DNA of 64,000 nt from Aureimonas endophytica (GTDB lineage Bacteria; Pseudomonadota; Alphaproteobacteria; Rhizobiales; Rhizobiaceae): assembly GCF_014642635.1 (NCBI RefSeq), contig NZ_BMIQ01000003.1, positions 621,255 through 685,254 of the forward strand, given 5' to 3'. The notes beneath the pieces were generated by a model. It ran no database searches. It was given only the letters and a program-made list of their open reading frames with translations, and was not told the DNA's origin. Below, piece by piece: positions 33,833-44,151 of the stretch. The number at the start of each line of letters is the position of its first letter. Position 1 is the first letter of the stretch. Made by a program: the position numbers and the translations under genes.

Positions 33833-35319
33833 CCGACGGCGGCAAGCGACATGATGCGGTCCTGGCTGAACTCGCCCCGCGGCACCTCGCCGACGAGCCG
33901 GCCGCCCCTGAGGACGCCGATCCGGTCGCAAAGGCCGAGAAGTTCGAGGAGATCGGAGGACACGATGACGACCGCCGCGCCCTCAGCCGCGAGATCGCCG
34001 ATCAGGTTGTAGACCTCGACCTTCGCGCCGACATCGACGCCGCGCGTCGGCTCGTCCAGCATGAAGACGCCGGGCGCGACGCTAAGCGCCCGCGCCAGCA
34101 CGACCTTCTGCTGGTTGCCGCCGGACAGGCGCCGCACCTCCTGCGCGGACGAGGTCGCTCGGATGCGCAGGGCCGCGATGGAATCCTCGGCGAGCTTGCG
34201 CGTCGCGCGGGCCGAGACGAGGCCGAACCGCGACAATTTCTTCAGCGTCGAAAGCGCGACATTCTGCCGGATCGGAAAATCGAGGATCAGCCCTTCCAGC
34301 TTCCGGTCCTCCGGCGTCAGGACGATGCCCTGCGCCAGTGAGCGGCGGGGCGAATGGGGCAGGAAGGGCTGGCCGGACACGCGGATGGTGCCGGCGCTCA
34401 TCGGCAGGGCGCCGAAGAGGGTCTTCAGCACTTCCGTCCGTCCGGCGCCCATCAGCCCGGCCAAGCCGTAGATCTCGCCCGCCCGGACCTTAAAGGACAC
34501 GTCCTCGAAGCGCTTCGGCGAGGCGAGCCCCTCGACGTCGAGAACGACGGCGCCGGGATCGATCCGGCGTTTGGGAAAGAAGCTGTCGATCGGCCGGTTC
34601 ACCATGGCGCGGACGAGGCCCTCTTCCGTCCAGTCCGGCGTATTGCGCGTTTCCACCGTCCGCCCATCGCGCATCACGGTGATGCGGTCGCAGACGGCGA
34701 AGACTTCTTCCAGATGATGACTGATGAAGATCAGGCCGACGCCTGCCGCCTTCAACCGGGCAATCGTGGCGAAGAGGACCTGGACCTCGTGGGCGGTCAG
34801 GCTCGCCGTCGGCTCGTCCATCACGATGACGCGCGCGCGGCGCGACAGGGCGCGCCCGATCTCGACGAGCTGACGCTGGGCGAGCGACAGTCGCGACACG
34901 CGCATCGAGGGGGCGATGTCGAGCCCGACCTGCGCCAGGATCTCGACTGTGCGGCGGTGGAGCGCCCGCTTGGCGATCATGCCGAGCGTCCTCCGGGGCA
35001 GGTTGCCGGCGAAGATGTTCTCGGCGACCGTCTGGTCGGGAAACAGCGACAGTTCCTGATGCACGACGATGATGCCGGCATCCAGCGCCTCGCGCGGCGT
35101 CTGCGGCGCGAAGGCCTCGCCGTCGAGAAGGATCTCGCCGCCATCCGGTCGGTGGATGCCGGCGAGGATCTTCATCAGGGTCGACTTGCCGGCGCCGTTC
35201 TCGCCGACGATGCCGTGAACCTCCCCGGCGTCCAGCGCGAAGGAGACGCCGGACAGGACCTTGACGCCAACGAAGGACTTCGAAACCTCAGAGATCCGAA
35301 GCAGTTGGGGCATCGTCAT
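33829..35319 (-). CDS. Rbs-type sugar ABC ATPase (two ATPase domains)
   Basis: 496 residues, a tandem ABC protein like RbsA/XylG. The first domain has GENGAGKST and a SLAQRQL variant signature; the second has LMGAGRTEV as degenerate Walker A and LSGGNQQKVVLARAL. An ATG 6 nt downstream (35313) is an equally good start. It lies between binding protein and permease in one operon. Confidence 0.94.
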   Translation of the reverse strand: MTMPQLLRISEVSKSFVGVKVLSGVSFALDAGEVHGIVGENGAGKSTLMKILAGIHRPDGGEILLDGEAFAPQTPREALDAGIIVVHQELSLFPDQTVAENIFAGNLPRRTLGMIAKRALHRRTVEILAQVGLDIAPSMRVSRLSLAQRQLVEIGRALSRRARVIVMDEPTASLTAHEVQVLFATIARLKAAGVGLIFISHHLEEVFAVCDRITVMRDGRTVETRNTPDWTEEGLVRAMVNRPIDSFFPKRRIDPGAVVLDVEGLASPKRFEDVSFKVRAGEIYGLAGLMGAGRTEVLKTLFGALPMSAGTIRVSGQPFLPHSPRRSLAQGIVLTPEDRKLEGLILDFPIRQNVALSTLKKLSRFGLVSARATRKLAEDSIAALRIRATSSAQEVRRLSGGNQQKVVLARALSVAPGVFMLDEPTRGVDVGAKVEVYNLIGDLAAEGAAVVIVSSDLLELLGLCDRIGVLRGGRLVGEVPRGEFSQDRIMSLAAVG

Positions 35320-35354
35320 TTCTCTCGGCCGTTGTCTCGGCTGTCCGGGCGCGG

Positions 35355-36380
35355 TCAGCCCTTGGCGACCTCTTCGGCCCAGAGGCCGTAGGACTTCACT
35401 TCGGCGCTGTCGATATTGTCCTTCGTCAGGAGGATATGCGGCCAGAACTGATGCGCCGGGATGGCGCTCTTGTCGCCGTTGAAGAAGGTATCGACATACT
35501 TCACCGCCTGGCTCGCCATGGTCAGCGGGTTCTGCGACAGCGTCGCGTCCATGTCGCCCTTGCGGATCGCGGTCAGCGCCTGCGCCGTTCCGTCGATGCC
35601 GATGATGACGATGTGCTTGGGATCGTCGAGAGGCGCGTTGCGCGAGGCCTGCCGGATGGCCCGGAGCGCGCCGACGGCATTGTCGTCATTGCCGTTGAAC
35701 ACGGCGTCGATCTCGGGATTGGCGGCCATGATCTGGCTCATCAGGTTGAAGGCCTTTTCCTGGTCGAACTGGGCCTCCTGCCGCGCGACGAGCTTCAGTT
35801 CCGGATTCTCGGCGGCGATCTTGCCGAACTCTTCCATGAAGCCGCGATCGCGGTCGTCGCCCGCCGTGGTGCCGAGAAGGCCGACGAGGTTCACGACATT
35901 GCCCTTGATCGAGCCGTAGCGCTTCTTCAGCCGGTCGGCGATGAATTGCGCGCCTTCGCGCCCGAGCGCGACATTGTCGGTTTCGAGGAAGTTCGCCTGG
36001 CAATCGCCGCAGGCGGCGCCGCGATCCAGCGTGAAGACCGGAATGTTCTTCTTGCGCGCCTGCTCCACCACCGGAACGATCGAATTGGCGTTGATCGGAT
36101 TGAGGATCAGCGCGCTGACGCCCTGGTTGATGAGGTCGATCACCATAGTCGACTGCGTGTTCGCGTCGCCATTGGCGTTGGTGTTGAGGAGAGTCATGTC
36201 GGGGAACTTCGCGACGGCGTCGACGACCCCTTTCGTCATGCCCTGGAAGAAGGGATTGGCGAGGGTCGCGACATTGTAGCCGATCTTCAGCGGCTGGGCG
36301 GCACGCGCGCCCGGCAAGCCTGCGAGAAAGGCAGCGGCGGCCATCGAACCGCCGGCTGCGATAAGTTCACGACGATTCAT
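35355..36380 (-). CDS. sugar ABC substrate-binding protein (RbsB-like, Tat-type signal)
   Basis: 341 residues. Signal with twin arginine (NRRELIAAGGSMAAAAFLAG) ending at ARAA, then a type 1 periplasmic fold typical of pentose and hexose binding: NPFFQGMTKGVVDA, GVSALILNPINANSIVP, VFTLDRGAACG, FNGNDDNAVGALRAI, IVIIGIDGTAQAL. GGGAGG lies 6 nt before the ATG at 36380, preferred over an ATG at 36398. First gene of the importer operon, divergent from dhaK. The sugar is not identified. Confidence 0.93.
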   Translation of the reverse strand: MNRRELIAAGGSMAAAAFLAGLPGARAAQPLKIGYNVATLANPFFQGMTKGVVDAVAKFPDMTLLNTNANGDANTQSTMVIDLINQGVSALILNPINANSIVPVVEQARKKNIPVFTLDRGAACGDCQANFLETDNVALGREGAQFIADRLKKRYGSIKGNVVNLVGLLGTTAGDDRDRGFMEEFGKIAAENPELKLVARQEAQFDQEKAFNLMSQIMAANPEIDAVFNGNDDNAVGALRAIRQASRNAPLDDPKHIVIIGIDGTAQALTAIRKGDMDATLSQNPLTMASQAVKYVDTFFNGDKSAIPAHQFWPHILLTKDNIDSAEVKSYGLWAEEVAKG

Positions 36381-36636
36381 GGCAAGCCTCCCGAGCATTG
36401 CGAAAATGCCGGACGGATGACGATCTCCCCATCAGTCATCCGTGCGTCCGGCGCGCATATGGGATATGCAGACCCGGCCTCCGTCAAGCAATAACCGGCC
36501 GTCTAACGTAAATTCCCGTGTCATCTCGGCGGGCGATTGACAAGGAACGCGCGGTTCACGTCTGATGCCTTCGCGCAAAAGAGCATTGAGCGCGCATATG
36601 TCCGCGCTCGACAGCCGTGCCGATGAGGGGGACGTC
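36381..36636. promoter_or_regulatory. divergent control region, sugar importer / dhaKL
   Basis: 256 bp holding three repeats. GCGCGCATATG occurs twice, at 36451-36461 and 36590-36600. GCATAT and ATATGC (36455-36460, 36464-36469) form an inverted repeat with a GGG centre. An imperfect longer inverted repeat, GCCGGACGGATGAC at 36408-36421 against GTCATCCGTGCGTCCGGC at 36435-36452, lies in the binding-protein leader. The SorC-type regulator is the natural candidate to bind here. Confidence 0.5.
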
Positions 36637-37632
36637 GTGAAAAAGGTCATGAACGCGCCGGTCGACTATGTCGACGAGATGCTGGACGGGCTTTGCGCCG
36701 CCCATCCCGGCTATTTCGCCCAGCCCGAACGGCGCGTGATCGCCCGCCAAAGCGGCCCCGTCCAAGGCAAGGTCGGCATCGTCACCGGCGGCGGTTCCGG
36801 CCATCTGCCGATCTTCACCGGCTATATTGGGCCGGGGCTGCTCGACGCCTGCGCGATCGGCGACGTCTTCGCCTCGCCCTCGGCCGAGCAGATGGCCGGC
36901 GCCATGCGCTGCGCCGATGGCGGCGCGGGCGTGCTCCGCCTCTACGGCAATTACGGCGGCGACGTCATGAACTTCGACATGGCCGGCGAGATGCTGGAGA
37001 TGGAGGACATCCGATCGACCACGGTGCTGCTCGCCGACGATGTCGCCTCCGCGCCGCCGGCGGAGGCGGCCAAGCGGCGGGGCGTCGCCGGCATGGTCTA
37101 TGCCTTCAAGGCCGCCGGGGCGCGGGCCGAGGAGCGCGCGAGCCTCGACGAGGTGACGGCCGCAGCGCAGAAGACAGCGGATGCCTGCCGCTCGATCGGC
37201 TTCGCCCTCTCGCCTTGCATCGTGCCGCAGGCCGGCAAGCCGACCTTCACACTGCCCGAGGACCAGATGGAAATGGGCATGGGCATCCATGGCGAGCCCG
37301 GCATCTGGCGCGACAAGCTGAAGCCCGCCGATGCCGTGGCGGACGAGATGTTCGACCGGCTCCTGGCCGATCTCGGCGCGGGGCGCGGCGAGCGCGTCTC
37401 GCTGCTCGTCAATTCGCTGGGCGCGACACCCCTGGAGGAACTCTACATCGTCTACCGCCGCCTCAATGCGCGGCTCGGCGAGGCCGGGATCGGGATCGTC
37501 TCGCCGCTCGTCGGCCGCTATGCCACCTCCATGGAGATGGCCGGCGTGACGGTGACCCTGTGCCGGCTGGATTCCGAGATCGAGCACCTGCTTCTCGCGC
37601 CCTGCGACTGCCCGTTCTGGACGGTCCGGTGA
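36637..37632 (+). CDS. dhaK: dihydroxyacetone-kinase-type protein, substrate-binding subunit DhaK
   Basis: 331 residues. DhaK binds its ketose covalently through a histidine; here His218 lies in MGMGIHGEPG. The substrate loop GIVTGGGSGHLPIFTGYIG and GNYGGDVMNFDMA are also conserved. The GTG at 36637 is chosen because GAGGGG lies 7 nt upstream and the protein then begins MKKVMNAPVDYVDEML, as DhaK proteins do; ATG codons at 36565 and 36598 are alternatives. No DhaM/PTS phosphodonor gene follows, so the pair may be ATP-dependent, as known for erythrulose- or apulose-type kinases. The true ketose is unknown. Confidence 0.93.
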   Translation: MKKVMNAPVDYVDEMLDGLCAAHPGYFAQPERRVIARQSGPVQGKVGIVTGGGSGHLPIFTGYIGPGLLDACAIGDVFASPSAEQMAGAMRCADGGAGVLRLYGNYGGDVMNFDMAGEMLEMEDIRSTTVLLADDVASAPPAEAAKRRGVAGMVYAFKAAGARAEERASLDEVTAAAQKTADACRSIGFALSPCIVPQAGKPTFTLPEDQMEMGMGIHGEPGIWRDKLKPADAVADEMFDRLLADLGAGRGERVSLLVNSLGATPLEELYIVYRRLNARLGEAGIGIVSPLVGRYATSMEMAGVTVTLCRLDSEIEHLLLAPCDCPFWTVR

Positions 37633-38237
37633 TGGGCGGGACGATCGATCGGGCGGACCTGAAGACGGCCCTTGCCCGCATCGCCACGGCGATGCAGGGG
37701 GAAGCGGCGGCCGAACTCAACGCCGCCGACGGGGCGCTCGGCGACGGCGATCTCGGCATCACCGTTTCGCGGGGCTTCGCGGAAGCGGCGGCGGCCGATC
37801 TGCCGGCCGATCTCGGCCTCGCCTTCATGGAATGCGCCAAGGCGATGCAGCGCGTCTCGTCGTCGTCCTACGGCACGCTGCTCGCCACGGCCGCGATGTC
37901 GGCCGCCAAGGCGCTGAAGGGCCGCGAGACCTTCGAGACGGGCGAATGCCGCGTTCTGATCGAGGGCGCGCTTGCCGCGATGATCGCCCGGGGCAAGGGC
38001 TCGCTCGGCGACAAGACGGTGCTCGACGTCCTCGACGCGGTCGCCAAGGCCATGGAGGGGACGGAAGGCGCCGCCCTCTACGACCGGAGCCTTGCGGCGG
38101 CGCGCGCGACGCTCGAGGACTTCAAGAGCCGGCCGAACAAGCTCGGCCGCGCCCGGATGTTCGGCGACGGGAGCATCGGCCTCTACGATCCGGGCCAGCT
38201 CGCCATGGTGCGGATCATCGAAGGAATGCGATCGTAG
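37632..38237 (+). CDS. dhaL: dihydroxyacetone-kinase-type protein, nucleotide-binding subunit DhaL
   Basis: 201 residues. DhaL holds the Mg-nucleotide with acidic residues, visible as LNAADGALGDGDLGITVSRGF, and has SSSSYGTLLATAAM and GDKTVLDVLDA as in the family. It starts within the dhaK stop (TGATG), so the subunits are made together. It completes a ketose or triose kinase with DhaK. Confidence 0.93.
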   Translation: MGGTIDRADLKTALARIATAMQGEAAAELNAADGALGDGDLGITVSRGFAEAAAADLPADLGLAFMECAKAMQRVSSSSYGTLLATAAMSAAKALKGRETFETGECRVLIEGALAAMIARGKGSLGDKTVLDVLDAVAKAMEGTEGAALYDRSLAAARATLEDFKSRPNKLGRARMFGDGSIGLYDPGQLAMVRIIEGMRS

Positions 38238-38434
38238 GCAAGGAGATCGCGGTGCGGCACCGTTGATTCCCGCTGGCGGACGGGTGTCGCTTCGGCGACG
38301 ATCGGTGCGGGAACGGGAATTCGAGAAGGACGCGTCCGATGCGGGAAGGGCATCGGACACCGTCGTCGCCGCGAGCGGGAGGCTCCGGGGGGCGACGGCG
38401 CGGCAAGCCCCAAGAACAATCGGGAGGAACAGGC

Positions 38435-39424
<990 letters not shown>

Positions 39425-39442
39425 GCGCGAAGGAACCGCAAT

Positions 39443-39470
39443 CCCGGCCGGGTCGCCACGCCCGGCCGGG
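39443..39470 (+). terminator. attenuator-like hairpin after the binding-protein gene
   Basis: Two copies of the self-complementary CCCGGCCGGG (39443-39452 and 39461-39470) flank an 8-nt loop and are followed by CTTTC. A strong hairpin between binding-protein and ATPase genes, likely limiting read-through so that binding protein is made in excess. Confidence 0.62.
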
Positions 39471-39503
39471 CTTTCGCATCGTCTCCTGCCCGCAAGCGTC
39501 CCC

Positions 39504-40991
39504 ATGTCCCGTTCTTCGTTCATCCGGCTCGACGCCCTGTCCAAGTCCTTTGCCGGCGTCCAGGCGCTTCGCGGCGTCAGCTTCGCCATCGAAGCCGGCG
39601 AAGTCGTGTGCCTGGCCGGCGAGAACGGCAGCGGCAAGTCGACGCTGATCAAGATCCTGGCCGGTGCCGAGAAGCCCGATGCCGGTACGATCGGCATCGA
39701 TGGCGCAGATGTCGCGGCGCTCGATCCGCGGGCTTCGGTCGCCCACGGCATCCAGGTCATCTTCCAGGATTTCTCGCTCTTCCCGAACCTTTCGGTCGCC
39801 GAAAACATCGCCTTCAGCGCGGAACTCGGCTCGAAGCGCCGGCTCGTCGCGCGGCGGCGGATGCGCCGGATCGCCGAGGAGGTGCTTCAGCGCATCGCGG
39901 TCGACATTGATCTCGACCGCCGCGTCGAAACCCTGCCCGTCGCCGACAAGCAGCTCGTCGCCATCGCCCGCGCGCTCGCGCTGAACGCGCGCCTCGTCAT
40001 CATGGACGAGCCGACCACCGCCTTGACTGAGCGCGAGGTGCGCTCGCTGCTCGGCATCATCCGGCGGCTGAAGGCTTCCGGCGTCGCGGTGCTCTTCGTC
40101 AGCCACAAGCTCGCCGAGGTCTTCGAGGTCTGCGAGAAGATCGTGGTGATCCGCAACGGCGCGGTCGTCGCCGATGCGCCGGCGACGGAGTTCGATCTCG
40201 GCTCGCTCGCCTTCCACATGACCGGCCGCCGTTTCCCGGAGACCTTTCCGGCGCCCGCCCATGGCGGCGACCGCATCCTCGAAGTGGAGGGTCTTTCGCG
40301 CGAGGGCACGCTCCACGATGTCGGCTTCGCGCTCCGTCGCGGCGAAGTCCTCGGCGTCGCGGGGCTTCTCGGCTCCGGCCGCACCGCGCTCGCCAAGGCG
40401 CTCTTCGGCCTCATGCCGGTGGATCGCGGCACGGTGCGCGTCGAGGGGCGCGAGGTGCGGTTGCGCTCGCCCGCCGAGGCGGTCGCGGCTGGCATCGGCT
40501 ATGTCCCCGAGGACCGCCTGACGGAAGGGCTGTTCCTGTCGCAGTCGATCGAGCGCAACGTCTCGGTCGGCCGGCTCGACGCCTTCGCCAATGCCGTCGG
40601 CGTTCTCGACCGGCCGGCACTCGGGCGCGAGGCCGCCGGCTGGCTCGCTGAGTTGACCGTCGCCGCGCCCGATCTCGGCGCGCCCGTCAAATCGCTGTCC
40701 GGCGGCAATCAGCAGCGCGTCGTCCTCGCCCGCTGGCTGGCCGGCCGGCCGAAGATCCTCATTCTCAACGGCCCGACCGTCGGCGTCGATATCGGCTCGA
40801 AGGCCGACATCCATGCCGTCATCGCCTCGCTCGCGGCGGACGGGCTTGGCATCGTGGTGATCTCCGACGACCTGCCGGAACTCATCGCCTGCTGCCACCG
40901 CATCCTCGTCATGAAGGCCGGCCGCATCGTCGATGAGATCGGCGCCGAACGGATCGGCGAGCAGGAGCTGGCGGCGAGGCTCGCATCGTGA
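39504..40991 (+). CDS. Lsr/Rbs-type sugar ABC ATPase (two ATPase domains)
   Basis: 495 residues. First domain: GENGSGKST, QVIFQDFSLFPNL, VIMDEPTTALTERE; second: LLGSGRTALAKALF, YVPEDRLTEGL, LSGGNQQRVVLARWL. In the second Walker B the usual DEPT reads NGPTVGVD, so the catalytic Asp-Glu pair is replaced. Degenerate second sites are common in this family. Its stop overlaps an in-frame GTG of the permease gene. Confidence 0.94.
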   Translation: MSRSSFIRLDALSKSFAGVQALRGVSFAIEAGEVVCLAGENGSGKSTLIKILAGAEKPDAGTIGIDGADVAALDPRASVAHGIQVIFQDFSLFPNLSVAENIAFSAELGSKRRLVARRRMRRIAEEVLQRIAVDIDLDRRVETLPVADKQLVAIARALALNARLVIMDEPTTALTEREVRSLLGIIRRLKASGVAVLFVSHKLAEVFEVCEKIVVIRNGAVVADAPATEFDLGSLAFHMTGRRFPETFPAPAHGGDRILEVEGLSREGTLHDVGFALRRGEVLGVAGLLGSGRTALAKALFGLMPVDRGTVRVEGREVRLRSPAEAVAAGIGYVPEDRLTEGLFLSQSIERNVSVGRLDAFANAVGVLDRPALGREAAGWLAELTVAAPDLGAPVKSLSGGNQQRVVLARWLAGRPKILILNGPTVGVDIGSKADIHAVIASLAADGLGIVVISDDLPELIACCHRILVMKAGRIVDEIGAERIGEQELAARLAS

Positions 40992-41005
40992 AGGGGAAAG
41001 CGTTG

Positions 41006-41992
41006 ATGCGCGTCGATTGGGCCCGCAACGAGACTCTGGTCGCCGCGGTGATCCTCGTATTCTGCGCGGTGGCGACGGCGTCCGATCCGAACTTCCTGTC
41101 GCTGACGACGCTCTTCGATCTGCTGCGCAATTCCATCGTCACCGGCATCTTCGCGATCGGCGTGCTGCTCGTCCTCGTCTCGGGCGGCATCGACGTGAGC
41201 TTCACCGCCATCGCCGCCTTCGCGATGTATTCGACGACCCTCGTTCTCGTCGGCGCCGGCGTGCCGGTTCCCTGGTATGCCGCCTTCGCGCTGTCGATCC
41301 TGATCGGCGCCGCGCTCGGCCTCGTCAACGCCGTCTTCATCGCCGGCTTTCGCCTGCCGACGCTGATCGTGACGCTCGGCACCCTGTCGGTGATCCGCGG
41401 CTTTCTCCTCACCTTCGTCGGCTCGAAGCTGATCTCCAACATCCCGCCCGGCATGCGCGACTTCTCGCGCCTGATGATGATCCGCGGGACGACGGAGGCC
41501 GGCTATTTCTACGCCCTGCCCTGGGCCTTCGCGGCGCTCGTGCTCGTCGTCGCGGGCACCTGGTTCCTCCTGCACCGGACGCTTCTCGGCCGCCAGATCT
41601 TCGCGCTCGGCGGCTCGATGGAGAGCGCGCGGCGCATCGGCATCAATGTCCGCAGCATCCAAGTCTTCGTCTATGTCTATGTCGGCGCCCTGTCCGGCCT
41701 TGCCGGCATCATCCACGCCTCGCTGGCGCGCGTCGCCAATCCCTTCGATCTCGTCGGCCTCGAACTGTCGGTGATCGCGGCGACGGTGCTCGGCGGCGCC
41801 CGGCTCGCCGGCGGCACCGGCACCATCACCGGCACGCTTCTCGGCGTCGCCCTCATCGTCCTCGTTTCGAACAGCCTGATCCTGCTCGGCATCCCCTCGA
41901 CCTGGCAGAGCGTGGTGATCGGCGCCCTGATCCTCGTCGGCACGGGGCTTCCGGCCTATCAGGCGCGCCGCGCCGCGTTGCGAGCCGGATAG
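41006..41992 (+). CDS. Lsr/Rbs-type sugar ABC permease (first)
   Basis: 328 residues, about 9-10 membrane segments. Family motifs: IGVLLVLVSGGIDVSFTAIAAFA, RLPTLIVTLGTLSVIRG, QIFALGGSMESARRIGINV and GLELSVIAATVLGGARL. The ATG at 41006 has AAGGGGA 8 nt upstream; a GTG at 40988 that overlaps the ATPase stop as GTGA is a valid alternative. Confidence 0.93.
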   Translation: MRVDWARNETLVAAVILVFCAVATASDPNFLSLTTLFDLLRNSIVTGIFAIGVLLVLVSGGIDVSFTAIAAFAMYSTTLVLVGAGVPVPWYAAFALSILIGAALGLVNAVFIAGFRLPTLIVTLGTLSVIRGFLLTFVGSKLISNIPPGMRDFSRLMMIRGTTEAGYFYALPWAFAALVLVVAGTWFLLHRTLLGRQIFALGGSMESARRIGINVRSIQVFVYVYVGALSGLAGIIHASLARVANPFDLVGLELSVIAATVLGGARLAGGTGTITGTLLGVALIVLVSNSLILLGIPSTWQSVVIGALILVGTGLPAYQARRAALRAG

Positions 41993-42006
41993 GCAGGAAA
42001 CCGGAT

Positions 42007-43035
42007 ATGGACAGTTCCGCGCCCCAGAGCGCCCCGCCCTCCCCGCCGCCCGCGACGCGCCGCCGCAGCTTCCTCGCCTCGGATATCGTGCGCCTCTCGA
42101 TCCTGACCGTCGCGATCTTCGCGCTGATGGCGGCGCTGGCGCCGGCGCGCTTCCTGTCGGCCGGCAATCTCGGCTCGATGGCCTTTCAGTTCCCCGAATT
42201 CGCGATCCTTGCCCTGGCGATGATGCTGGCGATGCTGACGGGCGGCATCGATCTCGCGATCATCGGCATCGCCAACTTGTCGGCGATCGTCGCCGCGCTC
42301 ATCATGGCGGCGCTGGCGGGGCCCCAGGGCACGGGGGCCGTGGCCGGCTTCGCGATTCTCGTCGCGGTCCTCGCGTCGCTCGGCGTCGGCGCGCTGGCGG
42401 GTCTCTTCAACGGCATCGCCATCGGCGTCTTCGGCCTGCCGCCGATCCTCGCGACGCTCGGCTCCGGCCTCGTCTTCACCGGCCTCGGCGTCGCGATCAC
42501 CGGCGGCAGCGCCGTGCTCGGCCTGCCTCCCGCCTTCGCCGTGGTCGGCAACGGCTCGCTTGTCGGCATTCCCGTGCCGCTGATCATCGTGTCCGTGCTC
42601 GGCATCCTCGTCGCCCTGATGCTGGAGCGCACGGCGCTCGGCCTGAAAATGCGGATGTTCGGCACCAACCCGTTGGCGGCGCGCTTTGCCGGCATCGACG
42701 ACGTCGGCTTGACGGTGCGAACCTATCTCATGTCCGGGATGCTCGCGGCGGCGGCGGGCCTCGTCATCATGAGCCGGGCGAATTCCGCCAAGGCCGATTA
42801 CGGCTCGAGCTATCTCCTGCTTTCGATCCTCATCTGCGTCCTTGGCGGGATCAATCCGTTCGGCGGCTTCGGCCGCGTGTCGGGCCTCGCGCTCGCCGTC
42901 CTCTCGCTCCAGTTCCTGTCGAGCGGCCTCAACATGCTGCAGGTGTCGAACTTCGCCAAGGAACTGATCTGGGGTAGCCTGCTTCTCGGCGTCATGGTCG
43001 CGAGCAGCGTCCAGTTCCGCCGAAAAGCAGGCTGA
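42007..43035 (+). CDS. Lsr/Rbs-type sugar ABC permease (second)
   Basis: 342 residues. A Pro/Ser-rich, Arg-containing cytoplasmic leader of about 30 residues precedes about nine membrane segments. Motifs: LAMMLAMLTGGIDLAIIGIANLSA, GLPPILATLGSGLVFTG, KMRMFGTNPLAARFAGI and LILICVLGGINPFGGFG. It lies 14 nt after the first permease and ends the operon, 9 bp from the convergent mtnA. Confidence 0.93.
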   Translation: MDSSAPQSAPPSPPPATRRRSFLASDIVRLSILTVAIFALMAALAPARFLSAGNLGSMAFQFPEFAILALAMMLAMLTGGIDLAIIGIANLSAIVAALIMAALAGPQGTGAVAGFAILVAVLASLGVGALAGLFNGIAIGVFGLPPILATLGSGLVFTGLGVAITGGSAVLGLPPAFAVVGNGSLVGIPVPLIIVSVLGILVALMLERTALGLKMRMFGTNPLAARFAGIDDVGLTVRTYLMSGMLAAAAGLVIMSRANSAKADYGSSYLLLSILICVLGGINPFGGFGRVSGLALAVLSLQFLSSGLNMLQVSNFAKELIWGSLLLGVMVASSVQFRRKAG

Positions 43036-43044
43036 GTCTCCGTC

Positions 43045-44151
43045 TCAGGGCGAGCGGCCGGCCTTTTCGGGGAACAGCCGGGCGATGCCTTCGGGCGAGG
43101 CTTCGGCGATGCCGCGCTCGGTGATCAGCCCGGTGATGAGCCGCGCCGGGGTCACGTCGAAGGCCGGATTGCGTGCCGGCGTCAGGTCCGGCGACACGCG
43201 CACCTGCGCGATCTCGCCGCCCTCCGTACGCCCCCAGACGGACGAGACCTCCTCGCCCGGCCGTTCCTCGATCGGGATTTCCCGCACGCCGTCGCGCACC
43301 GTCCAGTCGATCGTCGGCGAGGGCAGGCCCACATAGAAGGGCACGTTGTTGTCGCGGGCCGCGAGCGCCTTCAGATAGGTGCCGATCTTGTTGCAGACGT
43401 CGCCATCCGCCGTGGTGCGGTCGGTGCCGACGATCACCATGTCGATCTCGCCATGCTGCATCAGGTGCCCGCCGGCATTGTCGACGATCAGCGTGTGCGA
43501 GATGCCGTGCCCCGCCATTTCCCAGGCCGTGAGATAGGCGCCCTGGTTGCGGGGCCGCGTCTCGTCCACATAGACATGGACCGGAATGCCCGCTTCGGCC
43601 GCCAGATAGATCGGCGCGGTCGCCGTTCCGTAATCGACGGTGGCGAGCCAGCCGGCATTGCAATGGGTGAGGATGTTGACCGGCTCGCCGGGCTTCTTGG
43701 TCTCGGCGATCCTGCGGATGACCTCCAGCCCGTTGCGGCCGATGGCCCGGCTGAGCTCCACGTCCTCGTCGGCCAGTTCTGCGGCCTTGGCGTAGGCCGC
43801 CGCGCGCCGCTCCTCGGGGGGAAGGGCTTTCAGATGGGCCCGCATCGTGTCGAGCGCCCAGCGCAGGTTGATCGCCGTCGGGCGCGTCTCGTGCAGAAGT
43901 TCGTAGGCCGCATCGAGCGCCTCGTCGGACGGATCGGCGAGCGTTTGCAGCGCCATGCCATAGGCGGCGGTGACGCCGATCAGCGGCGCCCCGCGCACCC
44001 ACATGTCGCGGATGGCGACCGCCGTCTGATCGACGCTGGCGAGCGTCGCGACGCGGAAATCGTGCGGCAGCCAGCGCTGGTCGATGATGTCGACCGATTG
44101 CCCGTCCTCGTTGAGCCAGATCGTGCGGAAATGCCGGTCGCCGACCTTCAT
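43045..44151 (-). CDS. mtnA: S-methyl-5-thioribose-1-phosphate isomerase
   Basis: 368 residues. Isomerises 5-methylthioribose-1-phosphate (also 5-deoxyribose-1-phosphate) to the ribulose-1-phosphate in the cytoplasm. Family motifs: [18 protein letters not shown], the catalytic Cys in [18 protein letters not shown], the catalytic Asp in [18 protein letters not shown], and the end segment [15 protein letters not shown]. It overlaps mtnK by 4 nt. No mtnB, mtnC or mtnD nearby, so the product may go through an aldolase (DHAP shunt) or leave by genes elsewhere. Confidence 0.94.
   Translation of the reverse strand: MKVGDRHFRTIWLNEDGQSVDIIDQRWLPHDFRVATLASVDQTAVAIRDMWVRGAPLIGVTAAYGMALQTLADPSDEALDAAYELLHETRPTAINLRWALDTMRAHLKALPPEERRAAAYAKAAELADEDVELSRAIGRNGLEVIRRIAETKKPGEPVNILTHCNAGWLATVDYGTATAPIYLAAEAGIPVHVYVDETRPRNQGAYLTAWEMAGHGISHTLIVDNAGGHLMQHGEIDMVIVGTDRTTADGDVCNKIGTYLKALAARDNNVPFYVGLPSPTIDWTVRDGVREIPIEERPGEEVSSVWGRTEGGEIAQVRVSPDLTPARNPAFDVTPARLITGLITERGIAEASPEGIARLFPEKAGRSP

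Noticed and set aside
40933-42006. Long N-terminal extension of the second Lsr-type permease frame
   Set aside because: It is the out-of-frame shadow of the first permease gene. The real start is at 42007, where the polar leader and membrane segments begin.
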